A stretch of 64,000 nucleotides of DNA from Isoetes taiwanensis (lineage: Eukaryota; Streptophyta; Lycopodiopsida; Isoetales; Isoetaceae), in assembly GCA_021234155.1 (NCBI GenBank), contig JAJEKV010000002.1:20397761-20461760 (forward strand). Reading direction: 5' to 3'. Position numbers and translations under genes: made by a program. Position 1 is the first letter of the stretch. The number at the start of each line of letters is the position of its first letter. Under the pieces are notes generated by a model. That model was not told where the DNA came from and did not search any database. It was given only the letters and a program-made list of their open reading frames with translations. Of the stretch, positions 51,587 to 64,000 are shown in pieces.

Positions 51587-54500
51587 CTGCTTGTGATTTG
51601 GACTATGACATTAGTACGGAAGAAGGGCGGGTCGCATTTGTCCAATGCGCGGCTCGGCTAATGGTATTAATGATCTGTTGTTAGTTTCAATTCTTAGATT
51701 TTCTGCCTCTGTGACCATTTAAATGCAATATTCTCTAGTTGAAAATCAATGCTTTAACGGCCTTCATGGCAAGGCATTTTCATAGCTGATTAGACAACTG
51801 TCATATCAAGCAGGTTGACTCCTAGTATTATTTAAAATTTTCAGCTCCAGAAGGAAAAAATCAAATTGCAACCGAAACAGATTTATTCTGCAGATTACCA
51901 CGCTGTTGTGGAACTCATGAAAGTTGCTGCAATGCTTCAGTCAACTGCTGATCTTGCAGCACAAATGAAGGTATATAATCACAATGATCTTTTGTCATCT
52001 AGGGGAAATGCAGCAAAACAATGTTTATCAATGTTTGTACATCCTATTCATCAACCATCAATTTAGCTCTCCACCCCTTTTATCCCCCATGTTCCAGAAT
52101 GGGCCCATGTTCTAATAATAGTGCAAGAAGAATGATTCGTTAGATGTTAAATGAGTTGTTTCATTACATTTTCTTTTGAGATCATTTGATGTCAAAGCAA
52201 CACGAACATTAATACTCGATATTGTGAAATCTGGTGCAACACTTTATGACAATCTTGCCAAGGAAGCACAACTGGAGGTATCTTCAAGTGGCCGATTTGC
52301 TTTGAACACAACACTTTTGTTAGTTTAACTGTTGTTCTGTTTAGGAAGCCAGGAGTGTGGCAATGTTAATGAACACTGAGATTGAAGAACTTGAGCGTAC
52401 AATGAAAGATGCAACCTCCTCTCTGTTGACAAGTGTCTTATTAGCAGAACAGGAACAAATTAGCTCTGAAAATGAGGAGAAATCTCTACAGGCATTGCAA
52501 GAAAAGCATAAAAGTGAGCTAGAAAGATGCGAAAAATGCTTTTCCGTGCTGGAGAATGTCAGGTCATAATGATAGCTTCATCTTTTGTTTCTCTTTCAAT
52601 TACATCCCTTTTTTTGTCAAGGTAGAACCATATCCACGCCATGGAATAAATTACTACTCCTATATTTTAGTGTAGCCAAAATAGGTTTAGCTAAACTACC
52701 TTCAAATTGGGGCTAGAAGTTTCTAACACTTGGCTAAACTAAATGGTTTTTCTCCATCACAGTTTCTTGCGTTTGGCTAAATTTTCACAAAATGGACAGG
52801 CAAATATTAGCCATCACGCTAGTAATCTAAAAAAATCCAAGCATTTTGGCAAAGACATTGAATTTATTGTAAATACATAAGTCAAGACACAAACATATAT
52901 GAACGTGTTCAAAAACCTTTAAAAAAAGGGGACTACATTGTTCCTTTTCCTCTAATGCTTCAACTTTGTACTTGGAACAAGAAAGAAAGTTGGAAAAAAA
53001 GAAAGAAAAATATAAATCCTATTTGAAATTTCTTAAGGTTAGTACATACATTAGTGTTGAATTTCGGGCTAATCTATCCATTTTTTCAAGCCCACTCTAT
53101 CTTAGGTTTAGCTAATCGATGTCATGATGGATATGTCTGGAGGTAAAGGTTTGGCTATTGAACCTAAAAACTCGCTTAGGCGGAAAAAAAATTTGGCTAA
53201 ACTTTTCTGCTTTTTTGGGCATTTTTTCCATTTACTTTAGCCGTTTATCTTGGCAAAACTGCTACAAAATAGCCATTTGGCTAATCTTAGCCGTTATTTT
53301 ATTCCATGATCCACGCATCTATTTAAATGCAATTATGTGGATGGGATTGGTTCGAGTTCTATACATGGGCAAACATGGTCTTAAATCTGAAATAAAGGTC
53401 ATTTCAAGTTGCAAACTTGCATACATATCAGTAGCTAATTTCAATTTAATATTGCACAAGCCTGCATATGTTGACGAGTATGAGTCACTGAAGAAGGATT
53501 TGCAAGGCCTTTTCACAATCTATCTTGAGAAATTCCATAATTTACAGTGGCTTGAGAGTCAGCTGAAAGAAGATAACTTGCAGGAACAAGAAAAAGTTGA
53601 AGAGTCTTATGCTTCAATGAGACGATTACAACAACAGTTATATAATGAGGTTAGTATATATACTGAGAAATATGAGGAAGAAATAATACTAAAAATAATG
53701 CTGATAAGCTAAGAGAAGCCTAGCTCACCTTATAGAACATGAGTCCCAATGCAACCTCTCAGGCTAACAATGAATATTTTGTTGCATTACGTAATGCTCC
53801 GATAATAAAGCTTTGGTCATAAGGGGTTTTTTTTTTTGAAGGACTTGAGCCTTTATTATCCAGAGAAAGTTACAAAGTATAATAGGGACTAAAAATTCAG
53901 TGGAGAGAATGTCCACTAGAGCAAATCCACCCCACTCAAATACAACATCTAAGCAGTATGAAGAGCAAGAAAATCTCATGAGTAAGTGTGAATCTGAAGA
54001 TAGTGCTCCTAAGTACGGCTCTTCACCTCATTAGCAATTGATGAGCATCTGAATGTTTTTTCGTTGTTGGGCATCAAGAAGGACCTATGCATCTGAACAA
54101 GCAAGACCTTTGAATATGAAAAGATTCCTTCTTTTCCAAATGGACCAGATGATCCATGCAGAAGCCAAATAAAACACCCTTTTTGTTTAGACTGCTAATA
54201 ACACCTGTTGACTATTCAAATTGCAATAGAAAAGGCCTTGAAGCCACAACCAAGCATGCCTGACATGTCTACACAGGAAGAAGCAATGCGCAATTGTCTC
54301 GTTCCTCTGTGCACATAAGGGACAAAGTGCAGATACCTCTGGACGAAATTTGTGCACCAGAATATTAACGCGCAGCCGACGATGAATGACTTGCCATCAT
54401 AAAACAGATACTTTGGGATGGAGTAGTTTATCCCATACCCATTTCCATACTGCTTTCTACCGGTCCCTAGGAATGACCAAAGGCCACTTGGATGAAGGAG

Positions 54501-55989
54501 GCAAGACGTCCGCAGCAAGCAAGACCTTGTACATGGAATTCACCAACTTATCTGCTTTGACACGCGCATGAACTACCCAACGCTGGAGGTCATCCACTTG
54601 TGCTATTGGAGGAAGAATTGAAGACACCTTCTGCCAAATAGCCCGATCCCACCGTAAAAGGAGGAACTTAGCTCTAAACTCTTCCCATGTCAGCAACTGC
54701 CTTTGATTGTTATACCAATCAGATATCATATACACACTTGCTGATCTCCATCAACGTTGTGTCAATGGGTGGATTGAAGATACCAGAGGACCACCGTCCA
54801 ATGGAATCCACCAAGATCTTGTGGTAGTGCTAGTGTGCGCAAGATGGTGAAAATGAAACAGAGATTGTACAGTCTCCCACGCAACTAGTATCCTCTAAGA
54901 AATGGAGAAGCATTAGGGTATGGATCAGTGGATAAAACAGATCCCAGGGGAAAAGTGGTCTAACAGATGGAGATCCAAAAGAAATGCCATTTGCAAAGAC
55001 TGATAAACAAGACGGGAATTCGGCCAAATAAACTCAGAAATCATCATCTTGCTCTGCAAAAGAAAATTAATCATCCCAAGGCCGCCAAAATGCTTTGGCA
55101 ACATGCACTTTTTCCAACTAACTTTGACAGTAGCACCCTTCTCTGCCGCCCTCCCCCCAAATGAAGTTCCTGACAACCCTGACGATAAGTTGTACTTTTG
55201 GCTGTGGAGCCAATATGAATGAAGCCATATACACATGAGTACTACTTAAAACTGATTTAGCCACAATGATTTGTTCCGCCATGGAAAGCTTAGCTGTGGA
55301 CCACCAGAAAAGGTGCTTTTCCAAGCCCTTAATCACTGCCTCTCAAGCATCTCCTGATGAGATATGAACACCTACAGGGATACCAAGAAGTTTGCTTGCT
55401 TTACCATGGGGAAGGATCATCCATGGATTAGGCAGTTACGCATGGTGGAACTGGAGAGTCCAATGCCCATAGTGTTGTGCACTTCTGCCAACCCACAAAA
55501 ATACCAGATGCTAGGAAAAAAGGAATCCAGCGAGGAAATGGCATTCTGCATAAGGTGTTTGAAACATTCAAGTTGTATTAATTTTGCCCTTACACGAATA
55601 TTATATTGTTTAGTATTTGCTTTACCGTGAGCTGTATTTTCATGTTCAAAGTAAAACACATGATGTTTGCATTATTAACATGACAGATTAAGTCATACTG
55701 TATTTTTAATTTATTATGGGTAACTAATAACATTTCCCTTTTACATGGCCATATATGTAGAATCTTGGTAGCTCAATTTCTGATGCTGAAAGTGCACGCA
55801 ACAGCAATGCATATTCTGCAAGTTTATGTGTTCCTTTAGTTATCTTTGAAGGTCTGTTCTACTCGGAGTTTAGATGCATAAATAAGCTCCTAATATCAAG
55901 TTTTTTCTTTGGGAATATAGGAAGCTTCAGATGAATCGTCAGAAGATGTCGATGCAAATGAAGATTTTAATACAGATGACGATTTTTAA
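51587..55989 (+). CDS. IFT38: IFT38 / clusterin-associated protein 1, 3' part of gene
   Basis: Subunit of intraflagellar transport complex B, needed to build cilia and flagella; in plants it would serve motile sperm. Exons: 51587-51663 (DYDISTEEGRVAFVQCAARL), 51845-51970 (KLQPKQIYSADYHAVVELMK), about 52181-52277 (LILDIVKSGATLYDNLAKEA), 52345-52557 (coiled coil, EIEELERTMKDATSS onward), 53461-53649 (PAYVDEYESLKKDLQ, IYLEKFHNLQWLESQLKED), possibly 55761-about 55822, and 55921-55989 (EASDESSEDVDANEDFNTDD then DF and stop). The order and the acidic tail ending in DDF match CLUAP1. The N-terminal CH-like region is not seen. Upstream is a truncated copia element from 51290. A LINE fragment sits in the intron 53650-55760. 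The 52181 exon needs a one-base adjustment, so the gene may be damaged or may continue through a very long upstream intron. Confidence 0.85.
53826..55600 (-). mobile_element. 5'-truncated LINE in IFT38 intron
   Basis: The minus-strand frames correspond to the part of plant LINE ORF2 that follows the polymerase. They contain LPHGKASKLLGIPVGVHIS (about 55430-55360), LSMAEQIIVAKSVLSSTHVY (55290), GGLGMINFLLQSKMM (55080-55040), WEEFRAKFLLLRW (54690) and a zf-RVT-like end with CPLC, IAHCFFLC and ARHAWLWL-type pieces (about 54330-54235). The 3' end has an AATAAA-type signal near 53856 and an A tail (T run 53827-53838 on plus), as expected after target-primed insertion. It lies between IFT38 exons and is antisense to that gene. 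Stops and frameshifts make it non-functional. Confidence 0.85.
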
Positions 55990-56004
55990 GATGGCTTTTT
56001 TCTC

Positions 56005-56490
56005 CAATGCGGTAATTAGTTTTTACTGGATTGCTTTACAACATCTCATGTTAATTTTCTGCTTATAAAGCAAGAATAGATTAGACTGATTGGAAATGGA
56101 TTACCTATACCAAAGCTTGAACAGATATTTGTCAAATACAAGAAAAACATCATCAACTAAAAAAAGAAACTTTATTGCACATCTTGGTCCTCCAGCAACA
56201 GTAAATTACCAGTGGCATCGTTCTTCCTTTCCATACATGTAACTTCCACCTACATTACAACTCTAGAATCTTACCCAACTCTAGAATCTGAATCTAATAT
56301 GGGAATTCTGGAGATCTCATTTTATGACAGCCCAACATTTGTAGAAACCTTTCTTGAGAATGTCATTGCCAACCGTGAGTTAAGTCGGATCAAAAAATCC
56401 AATGAATCCCTTGAAGTTATGGCATTAAAAAAAGAGGACGGCCTTCGAAATTTAACCATGCCAAAAGATCGGTTAGCTACAAAGATAGAT
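56005..56490. other. Spacer between IFT38 and LINE, one unexplained frame
   Basis: A plus-strand frame at 56212-56496 encodes TFLENVIANRELSRIKKSNE and a Lys-rich continuation. I do not recognise it and see no splice context. IFT38 3' UTR would lie in the first part. Confidence 0.3.
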
Positions 56491-58080
56491 AGGTAGATAG
56501 ATAAGGTTTTAATGTCCACTACCAAAGGACTATGGGATGAGCAGGACATCAAAACCAAAATAAAACAACCGAGGCCCCGTCATAAAACAAAATGAAATTA
56601 AACAGGGACAAATTCCCAATACAAAAGAACAAGCATATATCCCAAAGTTCTCTACCACCTTCTTCCATACATTTACATCTCAATGTGAGAGTAAGAATTT
56701 TGCTTGAAATGCCTGCCATGACAAGAGGCGACCACCTTCATACCATGCTTCATTAGAGATGACATCTGCTAGGGCCCACCATCTCTGTAAGGGGATGAAC
56801 AGATGCAGCGAGTGGAGGTGTTAAGGGGTCTGATGGCAATGGCGCCCACCACCACAAAATATCTAGGAGAGCATGGGTGGATGGACATGGCCAAAATAGA
56901 TGTCTGACTGCATCCCATGCTGTCAATAATCCTCGAAGGGAAGGAGATGCAGGAAGAGGCTTAAAAGGGTGAAATAGAGCCCAGAAAAGAACTGGTTTGA
57001 CTGTCTTCTTGCCAAGAGGAGTACAATGACCGAGAGATTGTTTGAGAAGGTGAAGGACAGGAGAGTCAGCTTCACCATTCAAGAGTGAAGACATGCCAGA
57101 ATCAAAGTGTCCAATGTCCATAAGGCCATACACTTTTGCCAATCCACCAATACACTAGAAGCCAAAGAGAATGCGTCTAAGAGCAGTTTTGCAGCTTCAA
57201 GGTTCTTGGAGTTAGCGACGAGAAAGAGAAAAGTGTCATCAGCATATTGATTGCAAACTTCTTGTGTACCATCCTCCATAGCGAGACCCTAAAAGATCCC
57301 CTCTGCAAATAACTTCGATAGCATCTCTCGACAATTGTGAAAGGAGTGGTGCTAAAGGGCATCCTTGACGAATACCTCAACTAAGTGGGAATATCGCTAA
57401 TGGCTCATCATGAAAGAGAACAATAGCTCCGGCAGAGAGATGCAACTTCATGATATCCGAATCCCAATCTAAGCATACACAAGTGCATGAACTCCCAGCT
57501 GACACTATCATATGATTTTGCAAAATCAAGTTTAAGATACACAACAGGATGATTTTGCCGACGTACCCAATAGATCCCCTCATATGAAGCAGCCATATTA
57601 TTAAGAATGCATCTTCTTGGAAGAAACCTGACTGAGTTATAGAAATGGACTCAGCCAAAATATCACCCTCTCTGCAAATGTCTTGGCAAATTTTTTATAT
57701 ACTGATGGTAGTAAAGTGATGGGTCGCCAATCTGCAATAGTCTGGGGATCTTTGATCTTGGGGATCAGCGAGATGGCAATTATATTCAAGAATTTGTCCA
57801 AGGCAGTGGACCAACAAAATTCACAAAATGCGTCAAATACATCTGGCTCCAACTACTTCCAATATTCTTAAAAGAACTCAATTGGTATATCATCCAACCC
57901 TGGGCACTTCCCCTTTTTAAGTTCAAATACTGTCGAACTTAGATCAACAACAATTATAGCAGCCTCTACCGAGAGACTTTGCCCTTTAGACATGATGGAG
58001 ATGTTTAGATAGAATTGCGTCTCCCATTTCTGACTAAAAGGCCAGATGTTTCTCAGCAAAAAATGCTTAGATGCTGCTTG
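56490..58080 (-). pseudogene. Decayed LINE reverse transcriptase with internal deletion
   Basis: On the minus strand: KKGKCPGLDDIPIEFF (about 57925-57868), WRPITLLPSVYKKFAKTFAE (about 57735-57680), SGFFQEDAFLII, YLKLDFAKSYDSVSWEFM (about 57540-57490), then the catalytic box NQYADDTFLFL (about 57250-57220) and LVDWQKC. After it, 57079-56753 encodes AVRHLFWPCPSTHALLD, which looks like the zinc-binding C-terminal part, so most of the connecting region is lost. Frames change several times. The 3' end runs into GATAGATAGGTAGATAGATA (56484-56505 region), a simple-repeat tail seen in some LINEs. It lies just beyond IFT38, antisense to it. Confidence 0.85.
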
Positions 58081-61000
58081 AGCCCCATTGGCTACGAGAC
58101 TACCGGGTCATCGGGACAGACGATGACATGGTCGGCGCCATGTGTGTGTTGCTGGCACGCTCTGTGAAGAAGAAACGCACAATGGTCTCTATAATGGAAC
58201 CACTGCAAGCCTACTTTGATCTTAATTTGTTCAACATTTATAATAAGAATGAACTATGAACTTGAATTAGAGGATGGACTTAAGCATATCTATCAAATGT
58301 TATGTGAATGTTCCTTGGAAGTTTTAACCATAGATGACTTTTGATTTACAAGCATCTTCCACCTGCTAGGCATACAAGCATGAATGTCTTAAAAAAAAAA
58401 CCGGGGAAAGGGTAATTCAATGGTTCAATTTTTTGATATGTTGAGTGTCATGTTCAATGGTATAATATGTAATATTAATACTATATTTATACAAGTGTTT
58501 GTAATATTAAGGACTGTATGAATTGACCCTTCAAAACACACCCAACATGAAAGGTTCCCTAGATCCCCTCTGATTTGGGAAACCCAGTCTGAGTAGTCCC
58601 TTCATCTGTTTTGCTGTTGCAAAGCTCCTCCTTGTTTGTAAAAATGTAAAGCACTTTCTTTTCCAAATCAAGCTTTTGTTTTCGATGCAGGTTGCCGGTG
58701 TTAATGAATATTTGATTATGTTTCTCTTTCATATCTGAATGAAATCCTAACTTGGTTAAAATTTGAAATTTAGTCCCCATGCAGTTACTTGTTGCTCCGC
58801 ATGTTTGCCTCTATCAAGAATTAGCAATTTAGACATGTAGATAAGGTGTCAAATATATTTGAAGTAGAAAATTTCCCACCTTCGATGGGCTTTCTATGTG
58901 ATTGTATATGCATATTGTTGAGGTTATATGTATTAGATAGAAATTCAATAATAATTGTTGGTACTCATTGTATTCTTTTTAGTGTATTGTAAGACGTGGT
59001 TGTGTAGTTTTCGTGCTGGATTTTAGCATTTGTATTTTGTTTAATAAATTCTTTGATTCATTGATGTATTGTATTGGATTAACGTCCTGGATTGTGATTT
59101 TCTTGTCGGTCTTGATTCATGTAGTTATCGTGTTGTACAGACAGTTGGAATATATGTGGAATCCATTTTGCTTTTGCTAAAATCTGTTGGTATAATTTCC
59201 CTTCGTTATCCTAGAATAGACATTAAATTAGATTGTTACTGTTCCATAGCTTTGTTACATATAATATTTGTTGTACCTGTGTTCTTATTTCATGTAGTTC
59301 ATTCGCATTGTATCCTAGAACTTTTTCAGCTTCGTCATTGAAGGTTGTGGGCCAAGCTTCGCCAGTTGAGTCTATCAATTTTGCATAGAGAATATATCTG
59401 GAGTATGTATTCATTTAGAATGGAAGCTTGATTGGTATATTGATTAGAATGGAATGGTATTCATTAATTCTTACCTTTTAGAAATTAATGTTTTGATATG
59501 GCAAGTTTGACACCATGTTGTCGATGTTTCGTGTTGAACTTTTTTCTTGCAAGAGTTGCATGCAGTGTACCACTGGATTGATGTAACTTATAGATGCTCT
59601 CACAGTGAAGCTTTTAGCCTTTCATTTTACAATTATAAGGTGTTAGTGTTGGAAATATTGAATTGGATTTTAATTTGTGTTGTTAGTTTACTTTCATTTG
59701 TCCAATGGTAGCTAATGTGATGTTTGATATAAATGTGCGATCGTTTTCTTGTCTTGTTGAATTGTTGTGTGACTGTTTGTCCAGGTTTATCTGTGATGCG
59801 TAAATCCAAGGTACATGGTATGTTGGGATTGATTTTTATGATGTTGTTTGTTGTGCTTAACAATGACAAACCTGCAGTGGGGAGTGGTGGTTGGATTTTA
59901 GTGTATTCGAATATGTTTGATATTGGATATATGTATGTACCTTGAAAATTGTTAGCTCGCAGACGCGTGACTAAGACCACTGGTGCTTGATGTATTGTTT
60001 CTTCTAGTTGCATTTGCTTGATGTAGTGTTTCTTCTAGTTGCTTATGTTATGTGGAATTGATTTCAAAGTAAAATTTGTTTGCTATGTATTAATGTAATT
60101 TAGTAAGTAAAATTTCTAATGTTGTAAATTTTGTTTCAAGTATGTCATCGTGGTTGCTACGATCAGTAGCATCTCTAACTAATCTCTCCAACATCGTAGT
60201 TCTTATGGATAATGCATTTCCCAATAGTTTTCTTTTTGCTCCGTTCAATGCTGACTTGCATGCCATTTTTTTGAGTTTCAGTGGGTGGTCGATTAACCCA
60301 CTTCATCATTCTTGCATATTCTTTGAAGGCCATTTGAACTTCCTTATACTTTGGTCCATTTCAGACACGAAATTAGACAATTTTGAGGTCATTTCATTGA
60401 TTAGTAGTTCATGACCAGTAAATACTTGTCCACTGAATTTGTTCACAACTTGAATTCCCAAGTAAGAGCAAGAGTGTAGGAAGGTTTTATTGGTTTATTT
60501 ATTTTAGTTGGCATTCTTCTTGAAGATGTCATCTTTATGTCTACGCAGGAATGTGCCTGCAATTTTCATATCGATTTTCTAATTTGAAGAGCTCCACTTG
60601 CCTGTAATGTAGCTACATTGAGCTGAAGTCCATAGAAAGGCATCTTGCGGCATTGAAGATGCAATCATCTTATGAGTTTTGTTGTATTTTATCTCTTTAT
60701 TGCATAAAATGTATTGTTACGGCAGCATAAAATAGAGCTTTCCATAATGCATGACTAAAATCTGCCAAGCCAGTTCTTTTGTGCTATATAGAAGAGAACT
60801 CTCACAAAGCTATTTTAATGCAACATGGCACGCTTTCTATTCTAAGCAGGGACGATATTGCAAAGACATGGAATCAGCCATGTTGCGGCTGATATGGTGT
60901 CATTTGCGATTGTTGGTGCTAAGATTCGTAGAAGATAGAACCATTTTCGCGGCCCCATTCGCACTGAGCATCGTGCATATTTTGAATGTATGATGATGCC

Positions 61001-61400
61001 TTTCTTTTGGCTACCATTTTCAATCGATGAAAGAGATATAGTCATCATTTGCTGTTGTTTAAAGAGTAAGTATCCACGCAAGCTTAGGCAATGGCACTTT
61101 TTGGGTTTGAAGTTTTGTTTATTCTATTCACACGAATAAAGGGGAAGACTTTGGCCATTGTTCAAACTACGAATATTAAGACTTCAAGCCAAGAATGTTT
61201 TATTTTAGGTCTCCTCGTAATTTTGCTTCTTTATGCATTGGTAATGGGTTTGTCATTATTCGTTTCATGTTATTGTGCGGGCTTGAAGTTCCGGTTCAAG
61301 TTGGGCGGACCTTATTGGGGATTGTGTTCAGCAAGCTGGTACACAATGAAGAAATTAGCTACTGAGATTGGCTTCTAGCTGACGCATCCATGCACTAATG
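58080..61400. other. AT-rich spacer, no gene recognised
   Basis: Long T-rich stretch. Open frames at 58071, 59069, 59633, 60142 and 61091 lack recognisable similarity and show the composition of non-coding DNA. No tRNA or other RNA gene is visible to me. Confidence 0.4.
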
Positions 61401-61404
61401 AGGC

Positions 61405-62935
61405 AAGAGTAACACTAAGCTAATGGCAAGCAAACATCATATCTAAAAGCTGAGCACTTCATTATTCATTTGACCCGATCACGTTTTATTGTCATATTCC
61501 GTTTCAACCGTGGAGTTGCCACATTTGCAAACATGTAAATCAGGCAGTTTCTACAATAGGGTTCATATTTATAACCCCAATAACCAACTCCCAAAGATAA
61601 ACATACATTGACAAGGTTTGAACCTCCAGCGACTAAATGCACATTTATTTTGGCATTACTAGGCCTATACCAACTCACCACACATCCGTTGGGCAAAACT
61701 TTTGCCTTAGCACATTTGTAGGTAGGATATAATCCCACCTTAGGAAGTTGGGCCCATAGCGTAAGAAGACGGCGGTCGATCCATGGCCCATTAATTTTTT
61801 AGAGCTTGTTTAAGGTCCATACTAGACTAATCTTGTATGCATACTGGTTTATCCTGACTACCTTGACCAAAGTGGAGGACACGATAGGCTTTTAAGTTCT
61901 ACCATGTATGGGGATCATCATCGATAACCCCAAAAACAACTCCCCATAGATAAACATACATTGGCAAGGTTTGAACCCATGACCAAATGCACATTTATTT
62001 TGGCATTACTAGGCCTATACCAACTCACCACACATCCGTTGGGCAAAACTTTTTGCCTTACATGCACACTTTGTAGGTATATAATCCCACCTTAGGAAGT
62101 TGGGCACTATAGTAGAAATAAGACAATGATCCATCCATGGCCCATTAATTTTTAGAGCTTGTTTAAGGTCCATACTAGACTAATCTTGTATGCATTTAGC
62201 TAGTTTATCCCACTACCTTGCGGCAGCCAAAGTGGAGGACACGTATAGGCTTTTAAGTTCTACCACGTCAGGGATCATCATCGTATAACCCCAGTAACCA
62301 ACTCCCAAAGATAAACATACATTGGCAAGGTTTGAACCCATGACCAAATGCACATTTATTTTGGCATTACTAGGCCTATACCAACTCACCACACATCCGT
62401 TGGGCAAAACTTTTGCCTTACATGCACACTTTGTAGGTAGGATATAATCCCACCTTAGGAAGTTGGGCACCATAGCTTTTCATGTGTTGCTTAAACATTG
62501 GCCCCACATGATTATATCTATCCTTGGCAAGTTTTCGAAGACATTGTATGCCTCCTTGATGCTGCCATATTTGGCATACATAATGTCAAATTGAACCCAT
62601 TATCAACAATCTCTTCATGAATGCCCCTGCCTGCCTCTAGAGCAGCTACATTCATGAATGCTTGCAGTAGCTAGCATCTTCATGATGCTGAATGATGATT
62701 CAAATTCTTTAGCAAGCTCCCTTGAAGGCCAACTTAGTAAGTTATCTCTGTTACAAGCAACACTAAGCTAAGGCAAGCAGCATCATATCTAAAACCTGGA
62801 GCACTTCATATTCATTTGACAGTAAACATGTTTATGCTAGATGTCATATTCCGTTTCAACCGAAGTTGCCACACTTTCAACAGATGTAAACCAGGGCAGT
62901 TTCTACAATAGGGTCATGTACTATTAATACATCTA
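61405..62935. repeat. Tandem repeat, period about 355 bp, within larger direct repeat
   Basis: A block containing caaggtttgaacc, gcacatttattttggcatta, ctaggcctataccaactcac and cacatccgttgggcaaaact occurs three times, beginning near 61561, 61920 and 62275. The copy spacing is 351 and 360 bp. An outer pair also matches: 61407-61560 with 62757-62930 (cattccgtttcaaccg, ggcagtttctacaataggg). The minus-strand frames 61738-61466 and 62473-62213 encode VVSWYRPSNAKINVHLV. This is probably decayed transposon coding or pure satellite sequence; it is not supported as a gene. Confidence 0.9.
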
Positions 62936-62939
62936 AAAT

Positions 62940-63570
62940 TTATTAAAATTCATTGCTCAACCAATCTTAGAAGACACCTCCACTCTGTAATTCTGCTTCG
63001 TAGATAACATGCGACTCATGGAGGTTCTATTCTATTGTGTATGCATCATTGCAACTGAGTAGTCATTTTTATGGTACTCTTGAGGTTGTGTGTCACCTTT
63101 CAACATTTTTTGCCTGCCAACGGGTTGGATCACGAAGGCCAAATTTGTAAGACGATGGATTTTAGATTGTGTTGCTTAAACATTGGCTCCACATGATTAT
63201 ATCCTTTCTTAGAAAGTTCCTTGATGATACCATATCCACCAGTGTGCTTTCCAAGATAATGTGAAATTGGAATTGTAGACTAAAAATATTAATAACTGGT
63301 TTCAATTTACAAATGAGGCAGCCATCTTAAGATGACCACATAAACTAGCATATTAGTATGTTCTAACCATCAACTTTCAGAACTGTAAGTCACATTAAAA
63401 TCCACATGCATCTACACTTGCATCCTATAAAGCATATCACAAATCTAACGATGAAATATGTGTTGGAGATATTGTAATATGTGTTGGAGGTACTGCTAAT
63501 GCTTGGCACATTTGGACAAGTCTAGAAAATCATGTTGATCAAACTTTGTAGAATCTATATCTTAGATAGA
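62940..63570. other. AT-rich spacer
   Basis: Nothing recognised except a second copy of tgttgcttaaacattggc at about 63170, matching 62484, which belongs to the repeat family just upstream. Confidence 0.4.
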
Positions 63571-63584
63571 TAATCTAATCCCCC

Positions 63585-64000
63585 TTTCAACCTTCATATC
63601 GGGGTTCATCAGGGATGCCCTCTCTCCCCAACATTGTTTGGGCTTTATATTGATCAATTGGAGAGCTGGCTTGCTGATAATGGGGGCAATGGAGCTCACC
63701 TTCTCTATCAGATCATCAGACAGTTAATATATGCTGATGATGTGGACCTCCTAGCTTACACACCAGCAGACATGCAACGACATCTCGATGCCCTGGACAC
63801 ATTCTGCCAGGCGACTGATATGCGCGTCAACCTGGCCAAGACTAAGGTGGTTCTCATATCATCTTCACGTCGGTAGAGTCCCCTCCTTGATTACGGGGCC
63901 GAATGTGGAAGTTGCATCCACATACAAATATTTGGGAGTGGAGTTTCCTTCTACTATGCCTTTGGGACACATCCATGCGACTCACGAAAGCTGGCCCGGT
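63585..64000 (+). pseudogene. LINE reverse transcriptase fragment, cut by window end
   Basis: The plus-strand frame encodes GVHQGCPLSPTLFGLYIDQL, the B-region motif, then IRQLIYADDVDLLAYTP with the catalytic YADD box, and MRVNLAKTKVV. After a stop at 63874-63876 another frame continues with VEVASTYKYLGVEFPSTMPL, the next conserved block. A small indel near 63875 therefore breaks the protein. The 5' part of the element is missing: nothing recognisable lies before 63585. It belongs to a different LINE lineage from the elements at 53.8-58.1 kb, judging by its motif wording and strand. Confidence 0.9.

Noticed and set aside
61466-62473. Minus-strand frames in the 355-bp repeat as a gene
   Set aside because: They are short, lack a start context and splice structure, and recur with the satellite unit.

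Overview
This is nuclear DNA from a land plant with a large, repeat-rich genome. Genes are sparse and intron-split, and most of the window is AT-rich spacer, transposon wreckage, tandem arrays and a segmental duplication. Two host genes can be recognised with confidence. One is a seven-exon pyruvate decarboxylase (minus strand, 7103-9686). The other is the 3' part of an intraflagellar-transport gene of the IFT38/CLUAP1 family (plus strand, 51587-55989). Flowering plants and conifers lack motile sperm, so an IFT gene beside plant-type PDC and plant retroelements points to a bryophyte, lycophyte, fern, cycad or Ginkgo. I cannot name the species.

Layout. 0.5-5.7 kb: arrays of a GGCCACATTAACC motif flank a decayed Mutator-like (MULE) transposase gene; a 278-bp MITE sits in the right flank. 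5.8-6.4 kb: a short LTR with a primer-binding site. 7.1-9.7 kb: the PDC gene. 9.7-14 kb: AT-rich spacer. 14.1-14.6 kb: a minisatellite. 15.4-18.7 kb: a decayed LINE. 20.95-33.96 kb: a direct duplication of about 6.1-6.8 kb, both copies carrying an ATT microsatellite. 35.6-49.36 kb: a region bounded by inverted clusters of the GGCCACATTAACC motif. It contains minus-strand exon remnants of unknown gene(s) and, between them, a 6.8-kb DNA transposon (39093-45889). 49.36-51.29 kb: a defective Ty1/copia element. 51.6-56.0 kb: IFT38 exons, with a 5'-truncated LINE in one intron. 56.5-58.1 kb: another LINE remnant. 61.4-62.9 kb: repeats with a period near 355 bp. 63.6 kb to the end: a LINE reverse transcriptase running off the window.

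The most interesting object is the 6.8-kb transposon. Its ends are perfect 28-bp inverted repeats and it is flanked by a 4-bp direct repeat, GGTT. It holds two convergent decayed genes: an RNase-H-like (DDE-type) transposase candidate, and an FCP1-like HAD phosphatase-like protein preceded by a zinc-finger-like stretch. The MITE at 4350-4627 has closely related termini and a 4-bp flanking repeat, CTTT, which suggests one family with an autonomous-sized member and a miniature derivative. Apart from PDC and perhaps IFT38, the coding material here is broken and mobile.
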